Positions 36,546-45,510 of a stretch of 64,000 bases of DNA are shown piece after piece. Origin of the DNA: Actinoplanes subtropicus (GTDB taxonomy: Bacteria; Actinomycetota; Actinomycetes; Mycobacteriales; Micromonosporaceae); the NCBI RefSeq assembly GCF_000721705.1, contig NZ_JOJL01000002.1:372001-436000 (forward strand). Direction: 5' to 3'. The notes under the pieces were generated by a model. It made no database searches. It was not told the DNA's origin and saw nothing but the letters and a program-made list of their open reading frames with translations. Numbering within the stretch: position 1 is the first letter of the stretch; each line of letters begins with the position of its first letter. The position numbers were made by a program, and so were the translations under genes.

Positions 36546-37264
36546 GCCGTCCTCACCTTCTTCGAGGTCAGCGCGGGCGGCTGCACCGGCGGCACCGGCG
36601 TCGTCGTGGGTCCGGCGCCCGACCCGTGGGTGTGCGTGGCGAAGGCGACCGCGAGCGTGTCGCCGAGGTTCACCGACTGCGCGGCACCCTTGCCGAGCGT
36701 GACGCTGTCCGCGTCCAGCGCGACCTGCGGCGCCGAGAGCGTCACCTCGGCCTTGGACGACAGCGTGATCCCCCCGTCGGCGCTGATCGAGACGCTGGCC
36801 CCGGCCGCGGCCTGGATGCGAATGGCGTTGCCCTGGTCGTCGAGCTCGACCACGTGGCCGGCGGCCGAGGTGACCCGGACCGCGGCCTGCGAGTCCTGGT
36901 CGTCGAAGAGCAACTGGTGGCCGTGCTTGGTGCGGATCAGCTTCTGGTCGCGGCCCTGGGTGCGGGCGGTGGGTGGCTTGTCGACGCCGTTGTAGAGCCC
37001 GCCCAGCACGATCGGGAAGCGCATGTCGCCGTGCACGAACGCGACCAGGACCTCGTCGCCCTTCTCGGGCACGAAGCAGGAGCCGTAGCCGTTGCCCGCG
37101 TAGAGCTGGGCCACCCGGCACCAGTCGGAGACCGTGCCGCTGTCGAACCAGGGGTAGCGCAGCTTCACGCGGCACTCGTCGTCGTTCTCGACCTCCTCGA
37201 CGATGGCCTCGGCCACGCCGAAGTAGCGCTTGTCGGCGCTGCGTGAGCGCGGGGCCGCGGTCAC
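36542..37264 (-). CDS. Spike protein, gpV/gp5-like (separate from hub)
   Basis: The 240-residue protein begins with an OB-fold (KRYFGVAEAIVEEVENDDEC, VKLRYPWFDSG, WCRVAQLYAGNGYGSCFVPEKGDEVLVAFVHGDMRFPIVLGGLYNG). A repetitive beta-helix follows (HVVELDDQGNAIRIQAAAGASVSISADGGITLSSKAEVTLSA). Near the tip is THTHGSG, resembling the HxH iron-binding motif at the apex of P2-type spikes. No PAAR gene is recognised in the locus, so this spike may carry its own tip. Overlaps the hub gene by GTGA. Confidence 0.85.
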   Translation of the reverse strand: MTAAPRSRSADKRYFGVAEAIVEEVENDDECRVKLRYPWFDSGTVSDWCRVAQLYAGNGYGSCFVPEKGDEVLVAFVHGDMRFPIVLGGLYNGVDKPPTARTQGRDQKLIRTKHGHQLLFDDQDSQAAVRVTSAAGHVVELDDQGNAIRIQAAAGASVSISADGGITLSSKAEVTLSAPQVALDADSVTLGKGAAQSVNLGDTLAVAFATHTHGSGAGPTTTPVPPVQPPALTSKKVRTA

Positions 37265-38490
37265 GAGTCGGCCCCCGCGAACACGCGCCGCACGGCGAAC
37301 TCGGTGAAGAAGCCGCTGCTGCTCAGCGAATGCTCGACCCGGCGGACGAAGTAGGCCCCGGAGAAACGGTCGCCGACCCCGAAGATCTCCACGTTGTCGC
37401 CGGGCCGCAGCTCGGGCAGGCCGGCCACTCGGCCGGTGGCCGTCACGAACTCGTACGCCCGCTCGCGCAGCAGGCTGATCGCCAGCTCCCTGGCCTCCTG
37501 ATCGGATGCGATCGGCGCGTCGATGACCACGTCCTGCCGGTTGTCCATGCTCTGCCGGGCGGTGTCGGCGCCGTTCGCCCCGCCCTTGCCGTCGAGGCCG
37601 CCCGGCAGGTCCTGGCTGTCGGCGGTGAAGACGATCGGCTGCTTGGTCCGCGGATCCCAGCCCCGCACGGTGAGCTTGCCGACCTGCCGGGAGAGCGTGA
37701 TGGTGGGCGCGAAGCTGATCAGGTTGGGCATCATTCCGGCCGGCTGCACGGCCGTGCCCGGTGGCGGCGGCCCGGTGCGGCCGGCCTCGCGCAGCGCTCC
37801 GGCGCCCAGTCCCGGGCCGTAGCCGAACTGGTAGACCCGTACCGTCCCGGCGCCGCGGCCGTCCGAGGGGCGCTCGAAGTGCAGCTCGTCGGGCTCGCCG
37901 GTGGCGCCCCCGGGCAGCACGAAGCAGTTGAAGTCGATCCGCTTGGCCCGCTCGACCAGGAAGGCGGCGTCGTCCTGGTTCTTCTGCACGACCAGCTCGT
38001 GCACCGGGCCCGTGCGGTCGGGGTCGCAGGTCATGCCGTGCCGTTGGGCGATCTGCTGGGCGATCTCCCAGTCGGCCTTGTGGTGCCAGGTCTTGGTGGC
38101 GGTCGCGGCGGGCTTGTTGTCCTTGAGCCGGACCAGGCCGTCGACGCCGCTGATGGCGACCGTGGGCGAGGCCGAGTCGGGGAACTGGGGGCTGAGCGTG
38201 TTGATCGTTCCCGCGAAGACGAGGAGCTCGCTGTCCGCGTACCCTAATTGGATCTTGACTTGGTTGCCGACCTGGAACTGCTTGTTGTCGCTGTGCTTGA
38301 AGACGAGCTTGACGTCGTCCCAGTTGTTCAGCGTGATGTCGAAGCCGGACATCTCCTCCAGGTCGCGGGTGACCTTGAGGTCGATGACGTCGTTCTTGGT
38401 GGTCTTGTCGGCCTCGAGTCCGTTGATCACCACGGTGAAGGCGGGTGCGTAACGGTCGGCCGGCGCGATCTCGCGGGTGCTGCTGGTCAT
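37261..38490 (-). CDS. Hub protein, gpD/gp27-like (VgrG N-terminal type)
   Basis: The 409-residue protein has the hub fold of phage late-control D/gp27 proteins: LKVTRDLEEMSGFDITLNNWDD, VGNQVKIQLGYADSELLVFAGTI, then LVVQKNQDDAAFLVERAKRIDFNCFV and LRPGDNVEIFGVGDRFSGAYFVRRVEHSLSSSGF. In AFP the hub and spike are fused in Afp8; here they are separate overlapping genes. It forms the trimeric central hub below the tube. The gap to the LysM gene is 7 bp. Confidence 0.87.
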   Translation of the reverse strand: MTSSTREIAPADRYAPAFTVVINGLEADKTTKNDVIDLKVTRDLEEMSGFDITLNNWDDVKLVFKHSDNKQFQVGNQVKIQLGYADSELLVFAGTINTLSPQFPDSASPTVAISGVDGLVRLKDNKPAATATKTWHHKADWEIAQQIAQRHGMTCDPDRTGPVHELVVQKNQDDAAFLVERAKRIDFNCFVLPGGATGEPDELHFERPSDGRGAGTVRVYQFGYGPGLGAGALREAGRTGPPPPGTAVQPAGMMPNLISFAPTITLSRQVGKLTVRGWDPRTKQPIVFTADSQDLPGGLDGKGGANGADTARQSMDNRQDVVIDAPIASDQEARELAISLLRERAYEFVTATGRVAGLPELRPGDNVEIFGVGDRFSGAYFVRRVEHSLSSSGFFTEFAVRRVFAGADS

Positions 38491-38497
38491 CGGCGCC

Positions 38498-39166
38498 TCA
38501 CCTCAGCCTCGGGACGATCAGCAGACGGCCCGGCGCCACGTCGCGCGGGTCGGTGATGCCGTTGGCGCGGGCCAGCACCCGCCATGCGCCCGGATCGCGG
38601 TAGAGGGCGGCCGCGATGCTGCTCAGCGTGTCGCCGCGCCGGACCAGATAGCTTTTCTCCACCGTCGGCGAGGACCGCGGAGGGTCGTTCACCTGGTCCT
38701 TGACCTGGCGGTACTCGCGGATCGTGAGGTCGAGCTTGGCCCGTAGCGGCACCCCGTCGGGTTTGAAGAGCTGGTAGGTGACATCGAGCTTCTCGAGCAC
38801 GCCGGGGAAGACGGTTGGGCCCCAGACGAAGCGGACGATCGGCGGCGCGTGCTCCTTCTCGTCGGGCCGCATCAGGTCGCGCAGCCGCTGCACGAAACGC
38901 ACGCGCACGTCCTCGACCGTGTCCGACGTGTCGACCAGCGCTTCGAGGCTGAGTGACTCGCTGCCGCCGCGGACATACTGGATCGGCGGCGTCTCCAGGC
39001 CCGGGATGCCGATCTCGGCGAACGTGTTGCTCTTGCTGATCTTGAAGTCGGCCGGGTTGAAGCGCAGCGGGACGACGTTCTTGATGTTGTCGGCCTGCCG
39101 CGGGCGCACGATCTCCAGCCGGGCCCGGGCGAGCCCCTGACCGGCCGCGGCGACGGGGGCGGTCAT
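38498..39166 (-). CDS. CIS tube/LysM adaptor protein (Afp7-like)
   Basis: The 222-residue protein has an N-terminal tube-like domain (VPLRFNPADFKISKSNTFAE, IQYVRGGSESLSLEALVDTS, DLMRPDEKEHAPPIVRFVWG, LTIREYRQVKDQ). A C-terminal LysM follows (YLVRRGDTLSSIAAALYRDPGAWRVLARANGITDP). This is the Afp7/gp53-type adaptor joining tube and hub. The ATG at 39166 overlaps the stop of the small Afp6-like gene (ATGA); longer frames upstream are antisense artefacts. Confidence 0.87.
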   Translation of the reverse strand: MTAPVAAAGQGLARARLEIVRPRQADNIKNVVPLRFNPADFKISKSNTFAEIGIPGLETPPIQYVRGGSESLSLEALVDTSDTVEDVRVRFVQRLRDLMRPDEKEHAPPIVRFVWGPTVFPGVLEKLDVTYQLFKPDGVPLRAKLDLTIREYRQVKDQVNDPPRSSPTVEKSYLVRRGDTLSSIAAALYRDPGAWRVLARANGITDPRDVAPGRLLIVPRLR

Positions 39167-39348
39167 CGGGTCGGCTCCTGGTCCCCGATGGCCCGGTCGT
39201 CGCGGGCCCGGGCGCGCCGGTCGCACTCCCGGGCATAGGCCCGCGACCAGGCGTTGATGTGACGCTCGAAGAGCCGGGCGAAGACCTTGTCGTCGTCGCC
39301 CTCGACCTCGAAGTGGACCTCGAGCAGGTGGATCGTCACCGAAGCCAT
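39163..39348 (-). CDS. Small Afp6-like eCIS protein (61 aa)
   Basis: The 61-residue protein reads from ASVTIHLLEVHFEVEGDDD through KVFARLFERHINAWSRAY. It is preceded by a strong GGGGAGG ribosome site and linked by ATGA to the LysM gene, which supports it as real despite its length. AFP has a small gene (afp6) at exactly this place between the second tube and afp7. Its function is unknown; the helical charged middle suggests a chaperone or adaptor. Confidence 0.7.
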   Translation of the reverse strand: MASVTIHLLEVHFEVEGDDDKVFARLFERHINAWSRAYARECDRRARARDDRAIGDQEPTR

Positions 39349-39362
39349 GTGTTTCCTCCCCT

Positions 39363-39869
39363 TCACGCCCGGAGCACCGCATCGGCACCGACCTGGGTCA
39401 GCCCCTCGTGGGCGATCTCCAGCGCCTCGACCGCCACCGCGTTCTGCTCGGCGTTGAGGTCGGGACCGGTCCACCTGGCGGCGAGGCCGCCGCGGAACGC
39501 CCAGGCCGCCGCGGGCTTGCCGGCGGGGTCGAAGAGCACGATCGCGCCGTCGCGGCGGGCGCCGAGCGAGTCGGCCATCCCGGCGACGTACCAGGACCAG
39601 AGCACCGAGCCGCGGACCACGCCGGCCTTGAGCGTCAGGCGGTTCCAGCTGTAGCGGACCGGCAGTTGGTGGACGGTGTCGTTCTGGCCGCCCTCGGCGT
39701 ACGCGGTCACGTCGAGCTGTCCGCCCAGCCCGGTGACCTCCTGGAACGCGCCGGCCGCGAGCATCGGCAGCAGCACCGCCTGGGCCGGTGGCAGATAGGC
39801 GTCGCCGGGATCCAGCGTCACCACGAAGCGGTGCTTGGTCAGCGGCTCGGGCCGCGCCGGGGCGGTCAT
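39363..39869 (-). CDS. Second tail-tube protein (Afp5-like)
   Basis: The 168-residue gp19-type tube protein has FVVTLDP at its start, FQEVTGLGGQLDVTAYAEGG, VRYSWNRLTLKAGVVRGSVLWSWYV, GAIVLFDPAGKPAAAWAFRGG and AVAVEALEIAHEGL. It is clearly homologous to the tube protein at 41380-41832 but divergent, and probably forms a terminal ring contacting the baseplate. The ATG at 39869 overlaps the stop of the second sheath gene. Confidence 0.85.
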   Translation of the reverse strand: MTAPARPEPLTKHRFVVTLDPGDAYLPPAQAVLLPMLAAGAFQEVTGLGGQLDVTAYAEGGQNDTVHQLPVRYSWNRLTLKAGVVRGSVLWSWYVAGMADSLGARRDGAIVLFDPAGKPAAAWAFRGGLAARWTGPDLNAEQNAVAVEALEIAHEGLTQVGADAVLRA

Positions 39870-41383
39870 TGCTCGACCACCTCCAGCGCGCGGTCCTGAC
39901 CGAGGACGAGCCGTAGCGTGATGAACTCCATCGGGTCGGCCGGCGTCACGTCGATGTCGCAGACCACCGTGGCCGGGTCGGAGCCGGGTGGGTTGTTGCG
40001 CTCGTCGCAGGTGACCGAGAAAGCCTCCTCGGGCCGCTCGCCGGCCAGCGCCCCGGAGCGGAACGCGGCCAACAGCACCGAGGTGATCCCGCGGACCAGC
40101 GTGAACCGCAGCTCCGGCCCGTTGACCTCGAAGACGAGCGGGTCGGCGACCCGGCGGATCGCGCGTACCAGCAGGTGGACCAGCCTGCGGTGGGCGACGA
40201 ACCGGTTGTCCAGCGTGCGGCCGCCCCATACCAGCGGGCCGCGGCCGGGCAGCGCGCGCAGCAGGTTGACCCCGGCCGCGAACATGCGCGCCTGCTGCTC
40301 GACCGGGTAGTCGACGGCCAGATCCGCCACCTCCAGGAGGGCCGCGTTGGCCGGCGTCTGGTGCGGTCCGCGTTCGGTGTCGAGCCGTGCGATCAGCCCG
40401 AGCACATGGCCGCAGGCCGGCACGGTGGCGAGCGGACGCGGCGGGTCGGGCACGCGGACCGCCGGGTGGTAGAGCGCCGCCGCCCGCAGGAGCTCGCCGT
40501 CGGCCGCGATCTCCTCGATCGAAGCCAGCACCGCGTCGGCCGCGGGATCCTCGGTGAGCGTGTCGAGCACCACGAGCCGGTCACGCATCGGCGCGATGAC
40601 GGTCAGCAGGTCGCGGACCAGACCGGCCCGATCGGCCGGGTCCGGAAGGTCGGCGCCCAGTTCGGGGAGCGCGAGCAGGGCCGGCTCGGGCTCGTCGGCC
40701 TGGATCTGGAAGGCGGCCCGATAGTCGGCCGGGCCGGGCACCGGGTCGGCGCCACGGGTCTCGCCGGTCGCGCCCAGCACAACCGTCCAGAACGCCGTGA
40801 GCGGCCCCTCCTCGCTGGCCGGCAGTTCCTCCCCGAGCGGGGTCACCCGGATCAGCCGGGAGGACGCGAGACGATCGGTCAGGGCGCCGGGCCGCACCTC
40901 GGCGAAGGTCTCCACCGGCTCGCCGGGCGCGGCGACCCGCACGGTCAGCGAGGGCGGCCCGGCCACGCTGCTGGCCCGGAACCGGATGGTCACCCTCGTC
41001 TGGTTCGCCCACTCGCCGGGACTGGTCGCCTCGATCACGTACGCGGCATGGCGGAACCCGCCGCGTCCACGCACCTCGCCGACCGTCCAGACGGCACGGG
41101 CCGTCGCCGCGCCGGCGCCGGCGATCCGGATCAGCCAGGCCGTCCGGCCGCCGTTGGCGAAGAAGCCACTGACCGCGTACGGCGTGCGGCGCCGCCCGTC
41201 GATCGGGCCGAACGCCTGCTGCGCCTCGGTCCAGCTGGTCACCCGGGCGGCGACCCCCACCAGCCCGCGGGGGAATCCGCCGAGGAACGCGGCCACGTCC
41301 GTGCGCAGCGGATCGGGCCCGGCGGCCGGCGGGTCGGCCACGACCCGCAGGCCGGGTAGCTGGGCGGCGACGGTGACGGTCAT
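39866..41383 (-). CDS. Second tail-sheath protein
   Basis: The 505-residue sheath paralogue has VAAFLGGFPRGLVGVAARVTSWTEAQQAFGP, YAVSGFFANGGRTAWLIRI, LLTVIAPMRDRLVVLDTLTED, and a C-terminal sheath domain (GPLVWGGRTLDNRFVAHRRL, FRSGALAGERPEEAFSVTCD, EFITLRLVLGQD). It lies between the two tube genes. AFP-type particles use several sheath variants, with minor ones at the baseplate or cap end; this is probably the minor one. Overlaps the tube gene by ATGA. Confidence 0.87.
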   Translation of the reverse strand: MTVTVAAQLPGLRVVADPPAAGPDPLRTDVAAFLGGFPRGLVGVAARVTSWTEAQQAFGPIDGRRRTPYAVSGFFANGGRTAWLIRIAGAGAATARAVWTVGEVRGRGGFRHAAYVIEATSPGEWANQTRVTIRFRASSVAGPPSLTVRVAAPGEPVETFAEVRPGALTDRLASSRLIRVTPLGEELPASEEGPLTAFWTVVLGATGETRGADPVPGPADYRAAFQIQADEPEPALLALPELGADLPDPADRAGLVRDLLTVIAPMRDRLVVLDTLTEDPAADAVLASIEEIAADGELLRAAALYHPAVRVPDPPRPLATVPACGHVLGLIARLDTERGPHQTPANAALLEVADLAVDYPVEQQARMFAAGVNLLRALPGRGPLVWGGRTLDNRFVAHRRLVHLLVRAIRRVADPLVFEVNGPELRFTLVRGITSVLLAAFRSGALAGERPEEAFSVTCDERNNPPGSDPATVVCDIDVTPADPMEFITLRLVLGQDRALEVVEQ

Positions 41384-41832
41384 GCGATCGCGAGGCTCTC
41401 GACCGCCAGGACCAGGGTCTCCATGGCGATCTCGTTCTTGCCGGCGCCGAGCGACGGGCCGGTGTACTTGGTCGGCCAGGCCCGGTCGAAGTTCCAGCGC
41501 ATGACCTCCTGGCGGTTCTCGTCGAGCAGGATCACCGACCCGGCGGTGCGCCGCACCTTGCCGTTGAGCGCCTCGACGATCCAGTTCCAGAACGCCACGT
41601 CGCCGGTGATGCCGCGCTTGAAGCTGAGGTTGGTGAACTTCTTGAGGCCGGGGACCTTGCGGACGGTGATGTCCTCGGCGCCGGTGCGGTACTCGATCGG
41701 GCTGATCTCGATCTCCAGGCCGGTGACCTCGTTGAAGGCACCGCCCACGGCCACCCCGTCATCGCTGACGTTGGTGACGATGACCTGGAAGTTGTAGGCG
41801 CCGTACGGATCGGCGCGGAAAACGGGCGGCAT
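41380..41832 (-). CDS. Main tail-tube protein (Afp1-like)
   Basis: The 150-residue gp19-type tube protein has YGAYNFQVIVTN, GGAFNEVTGLEIEISPIEYR, DITVRKVPGLKKFTNLSFKRG, VAFWNWIVEALNGKVRRTAGS, RWNFDRAWPTKYTGPSLGAG and ETLVLAVESLAIA. It polymerises into the inner tube. It lies 13 bp after the main sheath gene, with a GGGGAG ribosome site, as expected for a highly made structural pair. Confidence 0.92.
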   Translation of the reverse strand: MPPVFRADPYGAYNFQVIVTNVSDDGVAVGGAFNEVTGLEIEISPIEYRTGAEDITVRKVPGLKKFTNLSFKRGITGDVAFWNWIVEALNGKVRRTAGSVILLDENRQEVMRWNFDRAWPTKYTGPSLGAGKNEIAMETLVLAVESLAIA

Positions 41833-41845
41833 CGGCCGGCTCCCC

Positions 41846-44104
41846 TCAGACGGTCTGCGTGCTGGTCCTTTGCTGGATCCGGAAGATGACGAACTCGGCC
41901 GGGAAGACCGGCGCTACGCCGATGACGCAGATGAGACGTCCGTTGTCGAGGTCGTCCTGGGTCATCGTGGTGCGGTCGCAGGCGACGAAGAACGCCTCGT
42001 CCGGAGTGGTGCCGGCCAGCGCCCCGGTGCGCCAGACGCTCGCCAGGAAGTTCTCCACGGTCTGCTTGACCAGCGCCCACAGCGGCTCGGCGTTCGGCTC
42101 GAACACCACCCACTGGGTGCCCTCGTCGATCGACTCCTCGAGGAAGAGAAAGAGCCGGCGGACGTTGATGTACTTCCACGCGGTGTCCGAGGAGAGCGTG
42201 CGGGCGCCCCACACCCGGTTGCCCATGCCGGGGAACGAACGCAGCGCGTTGATTCCCTTGGGGTTCAGCAGGTCCTGGTGGCGGCGGGTGATGTCCTGGG
42301 CCAGGCCGTCGCGCAGGTCGATCCCGCGGATGACCACGTTGGCCGGGGCCTTGTGCACGCCGCGGGCCACATCGTTGGCGGCGTAGATGCCGGCCAGGTG
42401 ACCGGCCGGGGGCAGATGGGTGAGGACCCCGGTCACCGGGTGCGCGGCGGCCACCCATGGGTAGTAGAGCGCCGCGTACTTGGTGTCGTACGCCGCCCGG
42501 AAGTCGAGGATCTCGTCGACGCCGAGACCGTCCGGCGGGTCGAGGATCGCGAACCGGTCCTTGAGCTGCTCGCAATGGTTGATCAGGGCGGCCTGCACGG
42601 TGCCCGACCACACGCCCGGCACGGCGCAGATGGCCACCTCGTCGATGTCCTCCAGGGCCACGATGCCGGTGCGCAGGCCGCTGCCGCCGTCCACCCCGAC
42701 GAACTGGGCCACGGCCAGCCCGTCGTAGCCGTCGTCGCCGCCGGCCAGCGGCATCCAGCCCGTGTCCCACCCCGGGAAGACGCTGGTGCCCTCGCCGATC
42801 AGCTCGCCCGCGGACGATGCCGTGACCTTCTGGGAGCGGACGCCGAGCGCGCGGACCACGCCTAGCGGGTCGTCCTTGCCCCAGTGCAGCCCGGTGAAGG
42901 TCTCGTCGGCGATGTCGCCGAAGTCGTCGGTGAAGCGCACGGTCACCTGGGCCTCCACCAGGTAGGCCCGCTGGCCCTCGAAGAAGTCGCCGGTCACGTC
43001 GTCGCCGAAGGTGACCAGGTCGCCCGCGGGGGCGCCGGTGACCCGGTGCAGGCTGAGCGCCTCGCCGGTGTCGAACTGCACCAGCGCGCCGTCGTAGAGC
43101 CGGTTCGCGCCGCCGACCCGCACCGTGCGGGTCGCGCCGGAGGTCACCCGTCGCACCCGCTGCACGGCCGTGCCGGCCTTCCAGGCGACGTTGGCGCCCC
43201 GGTCGAGGGTGAGCGTGACCGGGTCGGCCGTGGCGTCGGCGACCGTGGCGCCGTAGCGGCCCGTCCCGATCCGTACGAAGATGTCGGCCGGCAGTTCGGT
43301 GTCCAGGCCGGTGGCCGGGGCCACGGTGACCTCCCGCGCACCCTGGGCCACGTCGGCCGCCAGCGTGGTGACGAAGAGATTGCCCTCGCCCGCGCCCGGC
43401 AGCAGCGGCAGCTGCGCGCCGACCGCCGGGCGCAGCCGGATCTGCAGGTTGTTGCCCCAGTCGCCGCGGCTGCTGGCGGTGAACTCGACGGTCGGATCGC
43501 CTACCTCGCCGGCCCGCACGAAGTCGCCGCGCGCGGCCCGCACCCCGGCCGTCAGCGGGGTCTCGAGGGTGATCGTGGTCTGCGCGCCGATCGAGTAACC
43601 GTTGATGCGGTTGGGCATGATGAGCGCGCCGGTCTGCCCGTCGTGGATGGTGACGGCCTCGTTGCCGGCGAAGCCGAGAAGTCCGCTCACCACGAGGGTG
43701 TCCTCGTTGGGGGCCGCGTCGCGGGCCACGTCGGCGGTGAGACCGCTCTTCAGCGTGCCGGTCGCCGCCGCCGCGGTGCCGCTGAGCACCCGCTTGACGA
43801 AGAGCCGCTGGCCACCGTTGTCGAAGAAGCCCTTCACGGCCATCGGAAATGTCCACCACTGGCCGCCCTCGCGGTTGGTCGTGGCCGACCAGGTGGCGGT
43901 GAGCGTGGGGCCGGGGTCGGGCAGGAAGCCACCGAACGTCCGCTGGAACTCCAGGAACGTGGTGACCAGACGCGGCTTGCCGTTCTCCGGGCCGCGCCGG
44001 GTGACGCCGACCATGCCGGCCGTGCTGGTGCTGACGCCCGCGATCGGGCGCGGACCGGAGTCGATCTCCTCGATGAAGACGCCGGGGCTCAGATACTCGG
44101 GCAT
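41846..44104 (-). CDS. Main tail-sheath protein (large, 752 aa)
   Basis: It begins with the classical PEYLSPGVFIEEIDSGPRPI, then VGVTRRGPENGKPRLVTTF, FPMAVKGFFDNGGQRLFVKR, VAICAVPGVWSG, and the C-terminal sheath domain (NPKGINALRSFPGMGNRVWG, WKYINVRRLFLFLEESIDEG, RTGALAGTTPDEAFFVACDR, FVIFRIQQRTST). At 752 residues it is much longer than AFP-type sheaths; a ~300-residue insertion (about 110-430) of repeated beta-rich sequence sits before the conserved domain and would face outward. The ATG at 44104 has an AGGAG site. Confidence 0.92.
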   Translation of the reverse strand: MPEYLSPGVFIEEIDSGPRPIAGVSTSTAGMVGVTRRGPENGKPRLVTTFLEFQRTFGGFLPDPGPTLTATWSATTNREGGQWWTFPMAVKGFFDNGGQRLFVKRVLSGTAAAATGTLKSGLTADVARDAAPNEDTLVVSGLLGFAGNEAVTIHDGQTGALIMPNRINGYSIGAQTTITLETPLTAGVRAARGDFVRAGEVGDPTVEFTASSRGDWGNNLQIRLRPAVGAQLPLLPGAGEGNLFVTTLAADVAQGAREVTVAPATGLDTELPADIFVRIGTGRYGATVADATADPVTLTLDRGANVAWKAGTAVQRVRRVTSGATRTVRVGGANRLYDGALVQFDTGEALSLHRVTGAPAGDLVTFGDDVTGDFFEGQRAYLVEAQVTVRFTDDFGDIADETFTGLHWGKDDPLGVVRALGVRSQKVTASSAGELIGEGTSVFPGWDTGWMPLAGGDDGYDGLAVAQFVGVDGGSGLRTGIVALEDIDEVAICAVPGVWSGTVQAALINHCEQLKDRFAILDPPDGLGVDEILDFRAAYDTKYAALYYPWVAAAHPVTGVLTHLPPAGHLAGIYAANDVARGVHKAPANVVIRGIDLRDGLAQDITRRHQDLLNPKGINALRSFPGMGNRVWGARTLSSDTAWKYINVRRLFLFLEESIDEGTQWVVFEPNAEPLWALVKQTVENFLASVWRTGALAGTTPDEAFFVACDRTTMTQDDLDNGRLICVIGVAPVFPAEFVIFRIQQRTSTQTV

Positions 44105-44115
44105 TCCGCTTGCTC

Positions 44116-44835
44116 CTATTCGCCGATCTCGATGACGCAGGGAAGGGGTTCCGTGCCGCCGGGGCGATCGGCGTCGCGGTCGAGGCGGATGTCCACCGAT
44201 CCGGAGCGGCCCGGCGCGTCGTACGCCGTGACGGTGAACTCCTCGAACCGCGGCCGTAGCTCGTCGGGGTCGTCCACCGCCCCCCGCCAGCGCAACGCCA
44301 GCCGGAACGTGCCGTCGTGGCCGCTCAGCGTGCGCTCGCGCCACTCGCCGGGCGCCTCCGCCTGCACGAGCGCGCCGGGCACGCCCGCCCCCGAGGGCGT
44401 TCGCACGGAGCCCCGGACGACCCGGGTGCCCGGCGGATACGGGCAGGTCACCGCCGGGAGCAGGCGCAGCATCTCCGGCTTGGGCAGGGCGACGGCCGGG
44501 GGCGGGTGCTCGTCGTCGTACGGCTCGACCTCGAACTCGCGGCCGTCCACGGTGGCGTCGAAGAACTCCTCGAACCGGTCGCGGTCGGCCGGATAGAGGG
44601 CGCGCAGGCCGGCGGCCTCGACCCGGACGCGGAAGAGGGTGGTGTCGCGGAGCCGCCGCCCGAGACCGGGATAGGTGAGCGCCCGGCCCGGCGTGAGCAG
44701 CGGCCGTGCGTCGTCGGCCAGCCACGCGTCACCGGTCCACCGTTCCAGCGACGTGGCCAGCGGACCGGCGTAACGATCGGCGCGGAACTCGTCCCACAGC
44801 ACGAACCACCCGGCCCCGACGGTCAGCCTGCTCAT
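44116..44835 (-). CDS. Uncharacterised eCIS operon protein with carboxypeptidase-regulatory-like repeat
   Basis: The 239-residue protein has an N-terminal region (SRLTVGAGWFVLWDEFRADR) and a C-terminal Ig-like domain (VVRGSVRTPSGAGVPGALVQAEAPGEWRERTLSGHDGTFRLAL, then FEEFTVTAYDAPGRSGSVDIRL) typical of carboxypeptidase-regulatory-like folds. It is the second gene of the operon, linked by ATGA to the cap-like gene. Probably a structural accessory of the particle; no AFP counterpart is recognised. Confidence 0.65.
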   Translation of the reverse strand: MSRLTVGAGWFVLWDEFRADRYAGPLATSLERWTGDAWLADDARPLLTPGRALTYPGLGRRLRDTTLFRVRVEAAGLRALYPADRDRFEEFFDATVDGREFEVEPYDDEHPPPAVALPKPEMLRLLPAVTCPYPPGTRVVRGSVRTPSGAGVPGALVQAEAPGEWRERTLSGHDGTFRLALRWRGAVDDPDELRPRFEEFTVTAYDAPGRSGSVDIRLDRDADRPGGTEPLPCVIEIGE

Positions 44836-45413
44836 CGGCCGGCCACCGTCTGGCGCGCGGTGACCGGCCGCGTCCCGGCCTGCGCGACGGCGTCGAGGTT
44901 GACCACCCGCACCTCGTAGTTGAGCGACAGGCGGTAGGGCTTCTGGAGGGCGAACCAGACGTACGACTTCTGGTCGAGCGTGAGCGGCGTGAGCGTGAGG
45001 TGCAGCGCGTCGGTGGTGCCGGCCAGGCTGCCGCCCAGCCGCCCGCCGTCGATGATCGCGTCGTTGTAGAGCGCCTCCATCGCCCGCCCGAGCATCTTGT
45101 GCTGGGTGACCTGGTCTCCGCCCCACGCCGTGATCAGGTAGCGCAGGATCAGCGCCATCGGCGGCTTGCGGAAACCGGATCGCGCATCGCCGCCGGCCGG
45201 CTCGATGCGCACCGGCGGCCGATTGCGGACCGACGGGTCCTCCGCGATCTCGTACAGGAACAGCGTCAGCTTCGGCGGGCTCACCGGGATGGTGCCGGAG
45301 AGGTCGTCCAGGATGGCCTGCGGGGGCTGGTCGTCGTCGAGATCGCGGATGGCGTCACGCAGGACGGCCACGAGGATCTCGGAGACGTCGCTGATGACGT
45401 TGTGGTCGCCCAC
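44832..45413 (-). CDS. Pvc16/DUF4255-like eCIS cap or tube-terminator protein
   Basis: The 193-residue protein has the DUF4255/Pvc16 N-terminal pattern: ISDVSEILVAVLRDAIRDLDD, VSPPKLTLFLYEIAEDPSVRNRP, PPMALILRYLITAWGGDQVTQHKMLGRAMEALYNDAII, and QKSYVWFALQKPYRLSLNYEVRVV. In AFP/PVC the corresponding protein (Afp16/Pvc16) caps the end of the tube and sheath and sets particle termination. It is the first gene of the operon, with GTG at 45413 and a GGGAGGG ribosome site. Confidence 0.8.
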   Translation of the reverse strand: MGDHNVISDVSEILVAVLRDAIRDLDDDQPPQAILDDLSGTIPVSPPKLTLFLYEIAEDPSVRNRPPVRIEPAGGDARSGFRKPPMALILRYLITAWGGDQVTQHKMLGRAMEALYNDAIIDGGRLGGSLAGTTDALHLTLTPLTLDQKSYVWFALQKPYRLSLNYEVRVVNLDAVAQAGTRPVTARQTVAGR

Positions 45414-45510
45414 CGTGAGCCCTCCCCGCGCCGGTCGCCTGCCAGGACGGGATCGAAGCTATGTCCGGGTCGTTGCCGGCCGCGTCGATGAAGACCCGGG
45501 TTCCGGTGGA

